Source: Limonium bicolor
Lineage: Eukaryota; Streptophyta; Magnoliopsida; Caryophyllales; Plumbaginaceae
Assembly (NCBI GenBank): GCA_023374045.1
Contig: CM041782.1
Coordinates: 185,522,925-185,586,924, forward strand
Direction: 5' to 3'
DNA: 64,000 nucleotides
Shown piece after piece: positions 10,861-23,797 of this stretch. The notes beneath the pieces are model-generated. The model saw nothing but the letters and a program-made list of their open reading frames with translations. It was not told where the DNA came from and made no database searches. Within the stretch, counting starts at the first letter, position 1. Each line of letters starts with the position of its first letter. Position numbers and translations under genes: made by a program.

Positions 10861-13800
10861 ATTTCGGTGCCAAGAGGAATCTCCATGGAAGGAGCTTGAG
10901 CTCATCTTTTCATGCCTTGTTGATCACCTTTGCTTCAAGGTAAGGAAAAAACAAGAAAAACAACATTTCCTTTCATTTTTGTGTTGACCGAAAATACACC
11001 TTGTGATGGTGTTTTTTTTTTCTTGGTTTAGCTTCATTCTAATTTTCAAAGGGCTTGGCGGGGTCCTCTTTTGCTAGTTAATTCAACTCTCTTCCATTTC
11101 CAAGGTAAAACAAGCCTTTAAATGTTTTAAGACATTATTTTAATTAGGGTTTATAAGTGAGTTTAAGCTTGAGGCTTGAACGCTCATTACCGTTACTTAT
11201 GTATTTGGATATAAGGTTGACAAGTGATCAAGCTTCCATACTAATTTTCGGTCCAAGAATACAATGAAAGAAACCTTAGAGAAAGAAGGTAAACAAACTA
11301 ACCTAATGTAATTTTAATGCCTTAAGGAAAATGAGCTTGTATTGTTTAATTAAAACTACCTAAAGAGCCAATGGTAAATGAGTTTGTAAAATACTCACAA
11401 GGTGATTATTAAGGACATATGTTATGTTGAGTGTATTTGCAGGTCAAAGGCAATATTTATATGTGGAAATTCAGTGTTTAAGGTTTATGTAATTTAAGGG
11501 CCTAAGAGCCATGTTATTTAAGGGCCTAAGTGCCAAGCAATTTAAATTATGCACTATATTGTGATGTAGTGTAATTGGGTGAAGTTTTGTGTGTGAGAAT
11601 ATTCTTGATGGATTTAGGTGTTCTTGATAGTTTAAAGGTGAAAACTATGTGTTTTGGTGTAACAATGTGCTAGTAGAACCCATGTCAAATATGGTTAATG
11701 TGCAAGGAGTTTTAAGTGTTTAAATGAGATTTGGTGAACTAGGAAGTGCTAGGAATGACTAAGTGTTCTATTAGTGAAAGAAAATAATTTAAGGAGTTCT
11801 TGAGTGTTAAAATTACTTAGGCATTATCTTGGAGGATTCAGAAATTAAATGAGTGTTTTGGGATGCACCAAAGACATGGAGGAATTGTGTAGGACTTATG
11901 TAAATTTTGGTAAACAGGGAGAAGAATAATGTCTTGTAAGGAGGAGGTATAAACTTGTGAGAAACTTCAAGTAATTGTATAAAGGAATTTTGGATGGTGA
12001 AAGATGCTTGAGAGATGATGTTGTTGGTGATGAGGAAACATCTTGGGATAGTTGCTATCTTAGGTATGAAACACCACTTAGAAGTCTAAGGAAAAACATT
12101 ATAGTGTAAAGGATTTTGTAAGAATTTGTGTAATGGTTAAGGAAGTTTTTGGTGAGTGATTTAAGAAGTTTAATGGAGGCCTTAAGGTGTGGTTGAAGTG
12201 CCCAAATGAGGTTAGAACATACTAGGATATGTATGGTAAAGTTTGAAGTCAAATGTGCATTTTAAACAAAGGTCTGGAGTAGACCGACCTTGGGGACCGG
12301 ACCTGCAAGGTCGGTCGAGCCCAGTTTACCCAGCCAGAAAACTCTTCGAATGGACCAACCTTGGGGACCGGACTTGCAAGGTCGGTCGGGCTTAAATTTT
12401 GTATACGGAATAAGTCTCTAGAATGGACCGACCTTGGGGACCGGACTTGCAAGGTCGGTCGGCCCTAAATTACAAAGGGAAAAACGTTCTCGAATGGACC
12501 GACCTTGGGACCGATCTTGTCCAAGGTTGGTCGGGGTAGAATTTTTTGAAGGTAATATGTTCAGGAATGGACCGACCTTGGGACGGGACTTAGCAAGGTC
12601 GGTCGTAGTGTAAATTTTTCCAACCCAGATGTCACTGGAATGGACCGACCTTGGGTAAGGTCAGTCGGTAAGGTCGGTCGACCCAAAACTTTCATAAAAA
12701 AAACAAAGTGTGGCTTAAGTAGTTAACCCTAGGGGGTATAATGAAGGTAATTAAAGGTAAGTTTAGGCATTAAAACATGTCATATAATCATGTAAAATGC
12801 TTAGTAAACCGGAAGTTAAATAAGTTAATTAACCGACATTATTAATCATGTTTAGGAACTACGTTTGGCGGGACTCGTACGCAGCAAGGACCAAGGTATG
12901 GTTTTCTTGCAGTTTGTTGTCTACCGGTTTACACCGGCTTGTGTGTTGTTTGTTTTTCTGTTTGTTTATGACCTTGTAAGATTTAAATCATGAAATGAGT
13001 TTACAGTCATTGTGGTTGTTGAATTGTGTTTGTGCCGAAACCGGTAACCTCGAATGCGTACTAATTGTTAGTTAACCAATGTTAGGGAGACGTAAGAGAA
13101 CGGTATCCGGTAATAACGTTTCCAACCTAAGGAACGTTCTAACCACGGCTATGTATGAGTTGGTTGTGGTATGTGTTACTAAATTATATCTCACATCCCT
13201 TGCATGTCTAACTGGACTTGAACACTTATTTGTGAACGGTTGTGTTAAGTTCCATCAATGGGACTTCTGACAAGTGTTAACCGGGGAGTGAGGAATCTGG
13301 TCGTTCCGGTCACGCGTGTATGTACGGGGGTCGACATCTGAATCAGATTCGGCTCTCTCCTTATGTTAAGGTTGTTTTCTTTTTTTGGATTTCAACCACC
13401 CACAAGCTTAGCCAAAGCTTACCTACCTGACTTCCAATCGGGCTAGGGCGAAATGATGTGTTCGGTGTGTTCAGATCACTATATCCGACACGCCTATGTG
13501 TTAAGTTACTCGTTCGATCAATGGAACGGTAACGAGTTTATGAAACAAGCTTAACATGAGGGTGAAAACATTCTCTAGGCTTACCAAGTTTACTAACTGT
13601 GTTGGGTCGTTCCCTAAAGTGATATGTTCCTGCGATGTAAGTGTTATTGTTGCTGTACAATATTCTTGCTATACTATGTATGTTGTATGTTAAAAATCAA
13701 TGCCATGTTATCATGACAATTGGTTGCATGTATCCCGGTAGTCGATGGGCTGCACGTTAACCATACCTGCCAAGGGTTGCTGACCCCCTTTGGGGGCTCC

Positions 13801-14199
13801 ATATTTATTTGCAGGATGAGGATCGTGGAAGCGGATTGGCTTTAGATCCTAGGATGTCGGTTTCTTTTGTTATATTTTGGATGTTGGGCCCGGGATGCGC
13901 CTGTGTTCCCGTGGTGGTTATATTTTGGATAATGTTTACATTACAGTGACAGTTTACAGTGGCAGTTTAAAGTGATGGTTTGTAAATATTTATACTCGGT
14001 AAATGTTGACGTATTAATGGATATTAGTCTTATGCTCGGGAGTCTGATCATCAGACCGATACAGTTGCATGTATTCTGCCTTGTTAGCCACGTGGGTGGC
14101 TAACGGCATGTAACACAAAATCTTTTAGTTATCGTTTAGGTTGTTTATTTTCGCCGCGGTTTCAGTTATTTGTTAAGTTTGTAGTTGGGGGGTGTTACA
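10861..14199 (+). mobile_element. plus-strand LTR, truncated at left (subfamily III)
   Basis: It starts abruptly at TTTCGGTGCC, matching a point about 1 kb inside the complete LTRs at 14428-19011, and runs to a normal end GGGGTGTTACA at 14199. The missing left kilobase presumably lies left of the window, displaced by the LTR ending at 10860. No primer-binding site follows, so it is a 3' or solo LTR. It carries the donor-like CTTCAAGGTAAGG near 10936, minisatellite 12280-12690, and hairpin near 13778-13798 with CAG at 13812-13814. No coding signature. Confidence 0.8.
12280..12690. repeat. LTR minisatellite, GACCGACCTTGG type
   Basis: About six units with GGACCGACCTTGGG and a partner GCAAGGTCGGTCG, again separated by an AATGG spacer. 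The period is roughly 70 bp. Same position in the LTR as the other minisatellites but a different core. Confidence 0.85.
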
Positions 14200-14427
14200 C
14201 TTACTCACGCCTAATTTTTCCAATGCAAAACAAGGTGTTAATCTGCTACTAATAACAGCTTGTATAACCGATGGAATCAAGAGGAGATAGGCAAGGTTTT
14301 CCTTATAGAAAACTGGTTATACCAAGGTGGTTTGCATGGACCTTGTTACCTCATAAACCTGGGTATCCTCCACTGGTTATTACATGAAGAAAAACAGAAG
14401 AAGGAGCTTAGGGAAGGCTGATGTAAC
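14200..14427. other. orphan spacer between retroelements
   Basis: These 228 bases match neither the LTR nor the internal domains in the window. One plus-strand frame is open over about 14260-14420 and reads like NRWNQEEIGKVFLIENWLY, but I recognise no family. It may be a scrap of older host or transposon sequence. Confidence 0.4.
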
Positions 14428-17400
14428 TGTAACACCCCATCCAACATTAATATACTTACAACAAACTGCAGCGGAAGAACATCCTCATCACATTACTTAA
14501 CTTGTTGGTGTTACACGCCGTTAGCCACCCACGTGGCTAACAAGGCTAATACATACACAATGTACCGGTCTGATGGGCTAAATTCCCGAGCAACTATACA
14601 TCAGTATCCCTTTCCATTAACAATAACAACAACATACACCTTAACAACTATACCGAGTACTTATAAACTGATGCCGACAACAATTTCGGTCTTACTACAC
14701 CTACTGTATACATACACTTAATTGTTTACCCATGTACAATGACTACCCGTCCTACTCTCGAACGGCTTCCAGCACTTCGTACCTGAAATAGGAAAAGAAG
14801 AGAAAGGGGTGGCCCCAAGGGGCTCAGCACCTTTGCTGGTATGGTAATCCCGCAGCCCACATGCTACCGGGCCACGCACAACTAATTGTCGTCTTAACAT
14901 GCAGTTGATTATATTTAAATCATGCATGTAACAATAAACACACAACACTTAACATTTCGCCTCAATGGGCTCAACAATCGGATAATACATCCTACTTAAC
15001 AAGTCACCCATGGTATTCATCATCCCTAGAGTGTTTCTCCTCCAACGGAGCTACTTCCTTAATAGACGACACATACCCTTAAATCGGGTTATCCTTAAAC
15101 GCCTCTTATCACAAACTGGGAATCATATCCATGATCCACACACTCCACATTATACAACACACTCCACATTATACAACCTATAACACACACTACATACAAC
15201 ACTTAACAACACTTGGTACGTTTCTACGTACACAACATAATACCGCAATGAATACTGCATCACAACAAAACACATAACACAACGGGAATGGTTCGCTTAG
15301 GAACCGACCCAAACATCACAAACACACTGGTGAGCCTAGAGAATGTTGCCAGTCTCATGATAAGCTCGTTATACAATAACACCAACACTCATTACCGTCC
15401 TAATAGTTGGACGAGTAACTTAAGTTAAGGCGGTTCGGGTTTGGAGGCCCGAACACACCACACAAACACATGTTCCCCCTAAACCGATCATAAGTCAGAA
15501 TAGCCAAGCTTTGGAGTAAGCTAATGGGAGATCATAACCCGTGAGGGAAACAACCATAACAAAGAGAAGGGTAAGGCTAGGAAGGATACCCTCTCCCAAA
15601 CAACGCGCGACCGGCCAAACCGGATTCCTCACTACTGTTAGTACATACTCACTTTAGATATTAGTTAGAACCCCACTATGGAGCCTATCACATAACAACA
15701 CATACAGTATTACAACTGGGTTAAACACACAAGGGAGATCCCTACATTCACATACACATATCACACATTTAACACACGCATAGCCGTGGTTAGTACGTCC
15801 CATGGTACGGGTCGTTTGCTCCGAATACCGAACTCTCAAGTGATCCTAGACTCAGTTAACTAAGGTTAACACTGCTGAGATTAAATGGTATCGGAGTTGA
15901 ACACGCCACATATATGAATTACTGTAAACTCATTACATGTTTAATCTTACAACGTGGCAAACATACAGAAAAACAGATTGGCATACAAGCCGGTGTAATC
16001 CGGTAGGACGCAGGTTGCAAGAAAACCATACCTGTCACCGGAGTCCACTTTATCCTGTCCATTTATGTTCCTCGAGCAATCCTCGAACAACTGTTAACAT
16101 CACATGTGTTTTTATTAACATGGTAGCATGTTTGTTTATTTAGCGTCTAATGCTTAACTTTCCCCGTTAACTTTGTTACATAACTTTACATTTTTAACTT
16201 GTTTTACTTTTACACTTTGATACAACTTTTCACCCACCTATTCGCCATTTAAACTCACCTAACATGTCCTCAACATTCTTATAACATCATTACCTACCAA
16301 TCCCCATCAGTACACATCATTTCATAACCTTAAACAACATCTTTGGTCCGACCGACCCACCGACCGACCCACATCTGGGTCGGTCCATTACAGAACCCTT
16401 TTTACTTCCTTATTAACATGCCCGTCCGACCCACGTCCGACCCATCATTCTGGGTCGGTCCATGTGCGAACATTTTCCTTCCTTTGAAACCTGACCGACC
16501 GACCCATGTCCGACCCACCCTTTTGGGTCGGACCATTACCGAACATTTCCTAACATATAACAGAGGCTCGACCGACCCACAAACTGGGTCGGCCCCTGGG
16601 TCGGTCGCCTCCTAAACTTACCCAAACTTTGTCAAATCTTCACCAAACTTCTCCTAAGGCCTCTTAATGTGTTCTAACATCATTTGGCACTTCAAACACA
16701 CCCTTAAGATATTCTTAAACACTCACAAAACTATTTTTTTCCTAATTCCTTAAACCTTTACTTATATCTCCACAAAATTCCTAACACTTACAATGTTTTC
16801 TCCTTATGATTTCTAGGTGGCATTTCACCTATAATGACCAAAATACCAAGGTGTATCCTCCACACCTTATCATCATCCCTCAACTTCTTCTCTTACTAAC
16901 TAAATCTCCTTTTTACGTCACATACCTAAACATCACTTATTCCTTGAATATCAACACTACTTAACCTTAAACAAACTCCTCCAAGACTTACACACATCCA
17001 CTAAACACACATTGAATTCCTAGAACTTCAAAGACAACACCTAAATCCTTGCATCACTCTTAAACACCTTAGCACTTGTTTTCTTCTCAAGTAAACATTC
17101 ATTCACCTTTAACACTTCCTAGTTCACCAAAACTCACTTACAACACTTAGAACTTCTTACACATTTCCCAAATTTGGCCATAGCTTCTCTTGTATATACT
17201 CACATCCAAACACTTAGGTTTTTACCTTATTTCATTCAAAACACCTAAAATCCATCAAACACATTTTATACACAAACTTCACACATTAAGCACTACATCA
17301 CAATATAGTGCATACCTTAAATTGCTTGGCACTTAGGCCCTTAAATAACATGGCTCTTAGGCCCTTAAATTGCATAACCTTAAACACTGAATTTCCCACA

Positions 17401-19011
17401 TAAATAATGCCTTTGACCTGCAAATACATACACCAAAACATATGTTCTTTTACTAGTCTCCTTGAGAACACTTTACTAGGTCACTTGCCATTGGCTCCTT
17501 AGGTATTTTATCAAGCAAATCTAGCTCATGTTCCTAAGGCATTTAAACTACATTGAGATAGTTTGTTTACCTCTTTTTCCTCACAAATTCTTTCTTGGTT
17601 CCTTGTAAACCGGTGGGGTGTTTGGTTGTTTGTCAACTTCTAAACATTATACAAACAACATAATGAGTATTCAAGCATTATGCTTCATCTCATTGTAAAC
17701 CCTAGTTACACATATTGTTTTAACACATTAAGGTAATTGTTTTACCTTGGAATTGGAAGAGAACTTGAACAAGTATCAAGAGAGGACTCCTCCTAGCCCT
17801 TGGAAGATTCAAATGAAGCTAGAACAAGGCAATATAAGAGCTCCATTAATGGTGAATTTTCGGACAACAACAAAACATGGAGGAAACATGGATTTTCTTT
17901 GAGTTTCCTTACCTTGAAGCAAAGGAGAACAAGAATATGTGAAAAGATGAGCTCAAGCTCCTTCAATGGTGAATCTTCATGGCACCAAAATTGAGTTCTT
18001 GAAGATTTGAAAAGAGGGAAGTGTAGAGCTTGACCTAACTAAGACAAATATGGTCTTGGAATTTGATTTGGCCAAGGGAATCACAAGCTACAAGTGAAGG
18101 AAGATGAAGAATGAGTGTGGGCTGTTGGAAACCGAGAGAGAGAGAGAGGAAGAAGAAGACCATCGTGGGAAATGAAGGAAGAAATGAAAGAGTGAAGATA
18201 ACACTTGCTTTTGGAGATATTTATGTACTAAAGTAACTTTCTTCTTTTTACTTTCTTTTCCTTCCTTCCTTTAATTGATTTTACATGGTGGTGACTCACC
18301 TTACTACAAAAACCGGCCACCATTATAATAGAAGGGTAATGTAGTCTTTATTGACTCATTTAATTACTTATAACATTATATGTTACAAACTAGCTTGTAA
18401 AAATTACTATTCACAAATACAAGGCACATAGAAGTGAAATTTTGATTTCCCACTAATATGGCCACCCAAATGTGATACTATATAGTACACATGTTAATTA
18501 AAGAGTAATGATGGTCATTTAGCCATTCAAAACTCATTTACAAGACAATTTTTCAAAAACGTGCTTTAAGACTCCTTAAAGCACATTTTGTGTTTTAACT
18601 TGTTTTCAAGCTTGGTTTTCTTTAGTAATTGATTTAATATGTTCATTAACATATAAACAAGGTATAGGTATGACCATTAGGTCTTTTACACATTTATCCC
18701 AAGCTTAGAGCACATTTTTGCTCATATTGACTTTAAGGTATTACCTTGTGTTTGTTTGTTTCATTGTCTACCAAAGTTTCTTAGGACTTATTTCAGACAT
18801 TACATCATAATTAAATGTTATCAAGTCTTGGTAGGCTCTTTGGGTCCTAACCAAGTTCACTCAAGCTTAGAGCATGTTTTGCTCAAATGTGTCTTAATGC
18901 TTTATTGCATTTATTATGGTTTAAATTGTTCACTGACGTTACTAAGGCACTTTTAGCCTTTAACATACCATAATTTGATATTAAACCCATATCAAGGTTT
19001 GGGGTATTTCA
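14428..19011 (-). mobile_element. LTR a of array (subfamily III)
   Basis: Complete LTR of 4,584 bp; on the minus strand TGAAATACCCCAAACC begins at 19011. A polypurine tract adjoins at 19012, making this the 3' LTR of the leftmost unit. It includes hairpin 14811-14830, minisatellite 16345-16607, a TATA-like TACATAAATATC (minus) near 18216-18228 and the GGCCGG motif near 18312. The small ORFs repeat at the same places in LTRs b and c only because the LTRs are copies. Confidence 0.9.
16345..16607. repeat. LTR minisatellite in LTR a
   Basis: Four units built of GACCGACCCA and TGGGTCGGTC palindromes with a CCATTAC spacer, spaced roughly 70-80 bp. The copies at 25698-25958 and 35147-35413 are equivalent. 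Confidence 0.85.
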
Positions 19012-19029
19012 ATCTACCCCCCTTAAAAG
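19012..19029 (-). promoter_or_regulatory. 3' polypurine tract
   Basis: On the minus strand this reads CTTTTAAGGGGGGTAGAT directly before the LTR start; it is the plus-strand DNA primer site of a retroelement. Next to it, GAACTTCGAGGACGAAGTTC resembles the end of chromovirus pol (a residual NFEDE-type tail). Confidence 0.85.
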
Positions 19030-20325
19030 AACTTCGTCCTCGAAGTTCACACTTTCCACACATCATTAGATTTGAACACGGAATCACTTGGAAATAAACT
19101 TCCTTAACCAAACACACTTTACATCACAACCTCGGACTGCTGGTCCGGGCAACACATTCACATCCACACATAACATAACATATCCACATGATAACCTCGG
19201 ACTCTATGGTCGGGTATCTTAACAACACTTACACATACATAACAACCCTTTGACTCACTGGTCTTGGGTAACATAACCACATTGGACATAGGTCCTGGTA
19301 ACATAACAGTCTTTAGACACATAGGTCTATGTGACACACATTTAACTCATAGGCCTTGATAGTATACACTTAAGAAATCCAAGTCAAAACAACATTCATT
19401 ACACATACCACACAACATGTCAGAGCATGTATAGCAATCAAAAATATCCTTGATATACACTGTGATCCCGCAGAACACGGTCGCGATGGACACCTTCCGT
19501 CCCCGTGCCTTAGGAGATTAAAATAATCACATAAGTTTAAAAATTTCCTTGTGAGGTTAAGTAAGAAGGCTTTAATTATGTAAAGTATCATCAACGTTTT
19601 ATAAGTGCAATTTAAAATCCTTTTGAAACACACACAACTCCAAGTCCAACTTAAGCTCTTTGCTTCTTTATTAGCGTGGTTATTCGTGACACTTATAGGG
19701 AGTTTCAAGAGTCATCCAACCCTGATGTGATCAGCATCAGTGTTGAACGATCCTTCCACTCCAATTTGTGTTCGGCTTCCTTGATCGCATGCAAATCAAG
19801 TTCCACCTCCCACTTCATTTTCAAGCATCAAGTAAATCACTCATTTCCAATTTTCTATCTTTTGAATCATTCTAGTCATGATCACAACATCTCCAAAGGA
19901 TAGAACTCCGTCTATCAGTTACCTCCATTCACTTTTAACCCTGTTGCCTAGGGAATCTTTCTCACTAGGTTCTATGTCGGTATCATACCCTTTCATGCAT
20001 CACTTTTAAGTATACATATATATATACATACATATTATTTATCCAAAATCTACACTGTTTTACATTTATACGCTGTCGGGGCTTTGTTCCCCCGGGAGTT
20101 TATCTACTCCCCACACTTGTACAATCACACACAACTGTAACAAACACACACATCACAATGGTATTCGCATCTTCTGTGCGCAATTACCACAATTAAACCA
20201 TGAATGATGTGTATGTTTACGTAACACACACCAATCATCAAAACAAACAATAATTTGTGCTATGCACAATATGAATCACATACACTACGTACACTTGTAC
20301 GGAATATACACTAAGTGGTTTTGCG

Positions 20326-20360
20326 CTCCCCCCTTAAAAGGGATTACGCCCACGTAATCA
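20326..20360 (-). promoter_or_regulatory. internal second polypurine tract, copy 1
   Basis: On the minus strand it reads TTTTAAGGGGGG preceded by GATTACGTGGGCGTAATCCC. It repeats the 3' polypurine tract about 1.3 kb upstream of it. Copies lie at 29689-29731 and 60997-61036. Confidence 0.6.
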
Positions 20361-21081
20361 ATCACTAAACATTAGCTTAAATTTTGCCGTCGTGAAGTAT
20401 CTTAACTTCCACGCGGTCTATTACACAATGGATTCTGATTAGAGGATCTTAACCATATTGGCGGTTTAGTTCCTAAACCAGAATTTCATTGGAGTTTGTT
20501 AAACTCTAGTTGGTTTCGGTCCTGGCCTGTGAGGCTTTTAGGCGTTAATAATTAGCCATCCATCATATTCGTTATTCACGTTGTACATTTGAATCACTGG
20601 TTCACTAGTTTCTGCTGCGAAACTAATAACTGTAGAGCTTAATTGCTCTCTTTTGTTATTTTACTGTATTGTACATCCCAATTGTCACCTTCATCTGGTA
20701 ACAATGGTTTCCAACCGACGCGTGGTACTCTTACCGTTAGCGAATTCGGTGAGTTATACACTTTCATAACAATTTACTGTGTATACACTATGTATTCCAC
20801 ACTGATTGACTTTTCCCTTGACTTACTGTCGGTTGAGATTGAGCTATACCTAGTGTGTAGTGCTCTCTCAGCTATTTCCAATATTTGGGGTATATTCCAT
20901 ACCGATATTTGGAGTAGTTAGTGCTACTGTAGTCACTTACTGTTAATCATGTCTTCACATTCGGTTTTGTACAAGTACTCCTTTATTGGTGCGGCTTGCA
21001 TTTCCTATGCATCGGCATTATAAACATTATCTGTCCACAATCAACATGTTTCCAATTCCTAGCTATCTCATTCGTTCATTA

Positions 21082-21134
21082 CTGCACAAGTGCAATACCA
21101 AAACACTCAGTCATACAGAGTGCAGAGGCGTAAA
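21082..21134. other. conserved island in internal domain 1
   Basis: This ~50-base block is almost unchanged in the divergent plus-strand element at 60105-60158 (opposite orientation in the window, same orientation in the element), with two or three differences, including the string GTATGACTGAGTGTTTTGGT (minus strand here). Surrounding DNA is far less alike. Function unknown; no frame gives a recognised protein. Confidence 0.6.
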
Positions 21135-22954
21135 CTCTCGACAGTAAATCCCTTATGTGATTCGCCATGGAATTCACACTGAGTTTCTCATCACACAGTA
21201 CCTACCACTGGCTTATTGCCCAGTCTGTTTAACATCACCATCTTGCATCTCCACTGAGTTAACTCATAACTGGCCTTATCCGCCACATCATTATTTAACA
21301 ACACTTATACAACGGTCGCTTACTGCGCACCGTACTTATGTATAACACTAACCTCACATCGTTTACTGTCACATTAACTTCCACACATAAATTTACATTA
21401 TTCACATTACGGTTCATCCCTCATTTGGATGACAACTGAATGCTCCCTGAGCATCGATCATTCGAGTCATAAGCCGGCATTATTCAGCTCGGTGTTTCAC
21501 CTTATTCACATACTACTAAGCTAATTTCTCTTTCAATAACAACATGGTCAATCCTTAACATATTTCTTGAACTTGATTCACAATACCGCTCCTGCGGTGT
21601 CACAATGTCGAGAGGTATCCCCACTCTTAATGCAGTGGTTCGTTTACCACTCTATTCACTTATACAACCTAAACTTCTACCATCAATCGAATTTATATTA
21701 TATATCCTGCTTTTGGATTTAAGCCTCATTTGCCTTGAGCTGGGCTCATTATAGGCTGTCACACACATGTACTTCTCTGTACAACATTACATAGTTTGGA
21801 TATTATATTGAGGTCTATGACAAGGTCGTTACATCACGTTTCCTTTCATGGGATGCCCCTTAGGATTGTCAGTCCGTCTCCTGACAACTATGTCTAAACT
21901 GGGGTGTTAGTTTCAACCCTTGTGCTTCTGTCATGCATTTCATTCAACAATTGTGATGTGAACACCCTTCAAGGATTGCTCCTGGGTGTTGTTAAGTTAT
22001 GCCTTTACATTTGGCTCACACTTATTGGTACATTCCGTTAGCTACGCCTTTCGCGTTCTTTACTGGTTATTATCTTCTTTGTGAAGATTAACATTTCCTG
22101 GTAGTGTAGGTACTCATTCTGGGAATTTCATCGTTCATTGCACATTAATGTGTCCACATTAGGCATCTGCTTAGCCATGTACAGGCTGGGTCACCATTCC
22201 AGCTAACATGTTTATCCCTAAGGATCCTTAAGACATATATGATGTCTTTATATTCAGTTAGTGCACTTCGCACCTCCTGACTCTTAAACATTTCCTTGAA
22301 AGGAGTTCACAATCCTTTTAGTCTTGCTAATTTAACTGAATTCCTTCACTTCAACTATTCCTTGTAATCCTTAGCTCTCGTTTGATTTATACTGACCGTA
22401 GACGGAATCGACTACTTCCCAGTGTTTCGGACTTACTCGTATACATATATGGGGTATCATACTGATACATTGCTACTTACCCAACTAACCCATAAGTAGG
22501 TCTGTCAGGCCCACATGCTCTATCGGAGTGCGGTCGTCCCACAACACAGTTGGCACACTTGTAGTGTCCGTCACACGCCTAGGTGAAGTATTCTGTTGTC
22601 AACTCCCTTATATTGTCCCGTGACATATCATCCTACTTCCCGAACTTAATCGAGGGAAAGTTTATCCATTGTTGTATCCTATCAACTGTCCGGTTTCACT
22701 GGATTGGTTTAAAGAAAGTTGGAAAGAAGTGTTGGTTTGAAAGAAAATCTGGTTTGAAAAGAAAGGGTTGAATAAATCTGGGTTTGAAAGAAAATTTTCA
22801 TGGTTTCAAACATCTTTTACCTTAACCAAGTCTAGCTTCTTGCTGACTGGTGTACTTACAATTACAGAGGTTAGGCTAACAGGCCCTTCCACTGTTATGA
22901 CAATCACATTTAACTTTTATTGACCTTTCCAAGTACTTCGTAGTGGTTATAGCA

Positions 22955-22974
22955 GCACTTGCTATGGCAAGTGC
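22955..22974. repeat. short hairpin GCACTTGC-TATG-GCAAGTGC
   Basis: Perfect 8-bp inverted repeat with a 4-base loop. It is found at the equivalent place in all four internal domains (32383-32402, 39812-39831, 57622-57640), the last with a one-base loss. Confidence 0.7.
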
Positions 22975-23780
22975 GCCATGCTAACTGGCTATCAGTTTAA
23001 CACATACCGGTTGTGGTATTGTTTTTACCCGCACTGTCGTCGTGGCCTTGTTGGCCCTCACTGATCTTACTGTCTTGATAATAACTTGTCTAGGTGACTT
23101 CTCACCGTATTCACATGACGATCATCAACTAGGGTGTTTCCCATTCTGGAGACCCTTTGTCTTAGTACTGTATCCTCCTTATAGCCCGTTCCACGCACTT
23201 GTCGTGGTTACTGAGACTTGTCTCTTGTTGGGCACTACGTTGTAGTTCCTTTGTCGGTTGGTATACCGTTGGTGTTTTATTATTATCAACTGTGGTTCCG
23301 TAGACACTTGTCTCGGGTGTTATTAATCCATTTTGCCTGTTGCACGGTAGGTGCGTTGCAAGTTAGTTATTCTCGACTGCTTAGCATGTCGACCCAGGTT
23401 GCCGGAAATTCTATTCTCCAATACACAAAATCCTTCATTCATTGCTATGGAATGAGGTTAACATTGTTCAGATGGAGACCGTCTCCGGGATTCCCAGTTT
23501 TCGGGATCTACCGTATGACAGGTTCTCCGTACCCTAAGGGTATTTAATAACAGCCAGATCGGGTATTCCCGAGTAAGAGAGGACTTCCATCTCTTGGCGT
23601 TTTCCCAAGTTATCAACAGGGATTGTGGAGGGTGGGATGGATATTGTAGGTTTCCAGTAGTCACTGGTAGTTCCTAACTAGCGTATCTCTCACGCTATCA
23701 CTCAACCCTTAACCCAAAGTACTTAAATCCTAACTCGGTACTTCCTAAGCTCGGTAGTTCAGTCATCAGAGCGATACTTC

Positions 23781-23792
23781 GCTCTGATACCA
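23781..23792 (-). promoter_or_regulatory. primer-binding site, tRNA-Met(i)
   Basis: TGGTATCAGAGC on the minus strand, five bases from LTR b at 23798. Confidence 0.9.
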
Positions 23793-23797
23793 CTTTT

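Larger units (their letters stand above)
19012..23797 (-). mobile_element. non-coding internal domain 1 (LARD-like)
   Basis: 4,786 bp between polypurine tract and primer site with no gag, protease, reverse transcriptase or integrase signature in any frame. Only short ORFs occur. It is a copy of 28347-33231 with many small deletions. Recognisable parts are the 3' polypurine tract (19012), an island at 19700-19790, a second polypurine tract (20326-20360), an island at 21082-21134, a hairpin (22955-22974), and the leader with primer site. The protein-free but conserved structure matches large retrotransposon derivatives, which need proteins in trans. Confidence 0.8.

Noticed and set aside
14718..14948. 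76-residue ORF repeated at 24082-24309 and 33521-33751
   Set aside because: It recurs only because the three LTRs are copies; it spans the conserved hairpin and acceptor region and has no protein similarity I can recognise.
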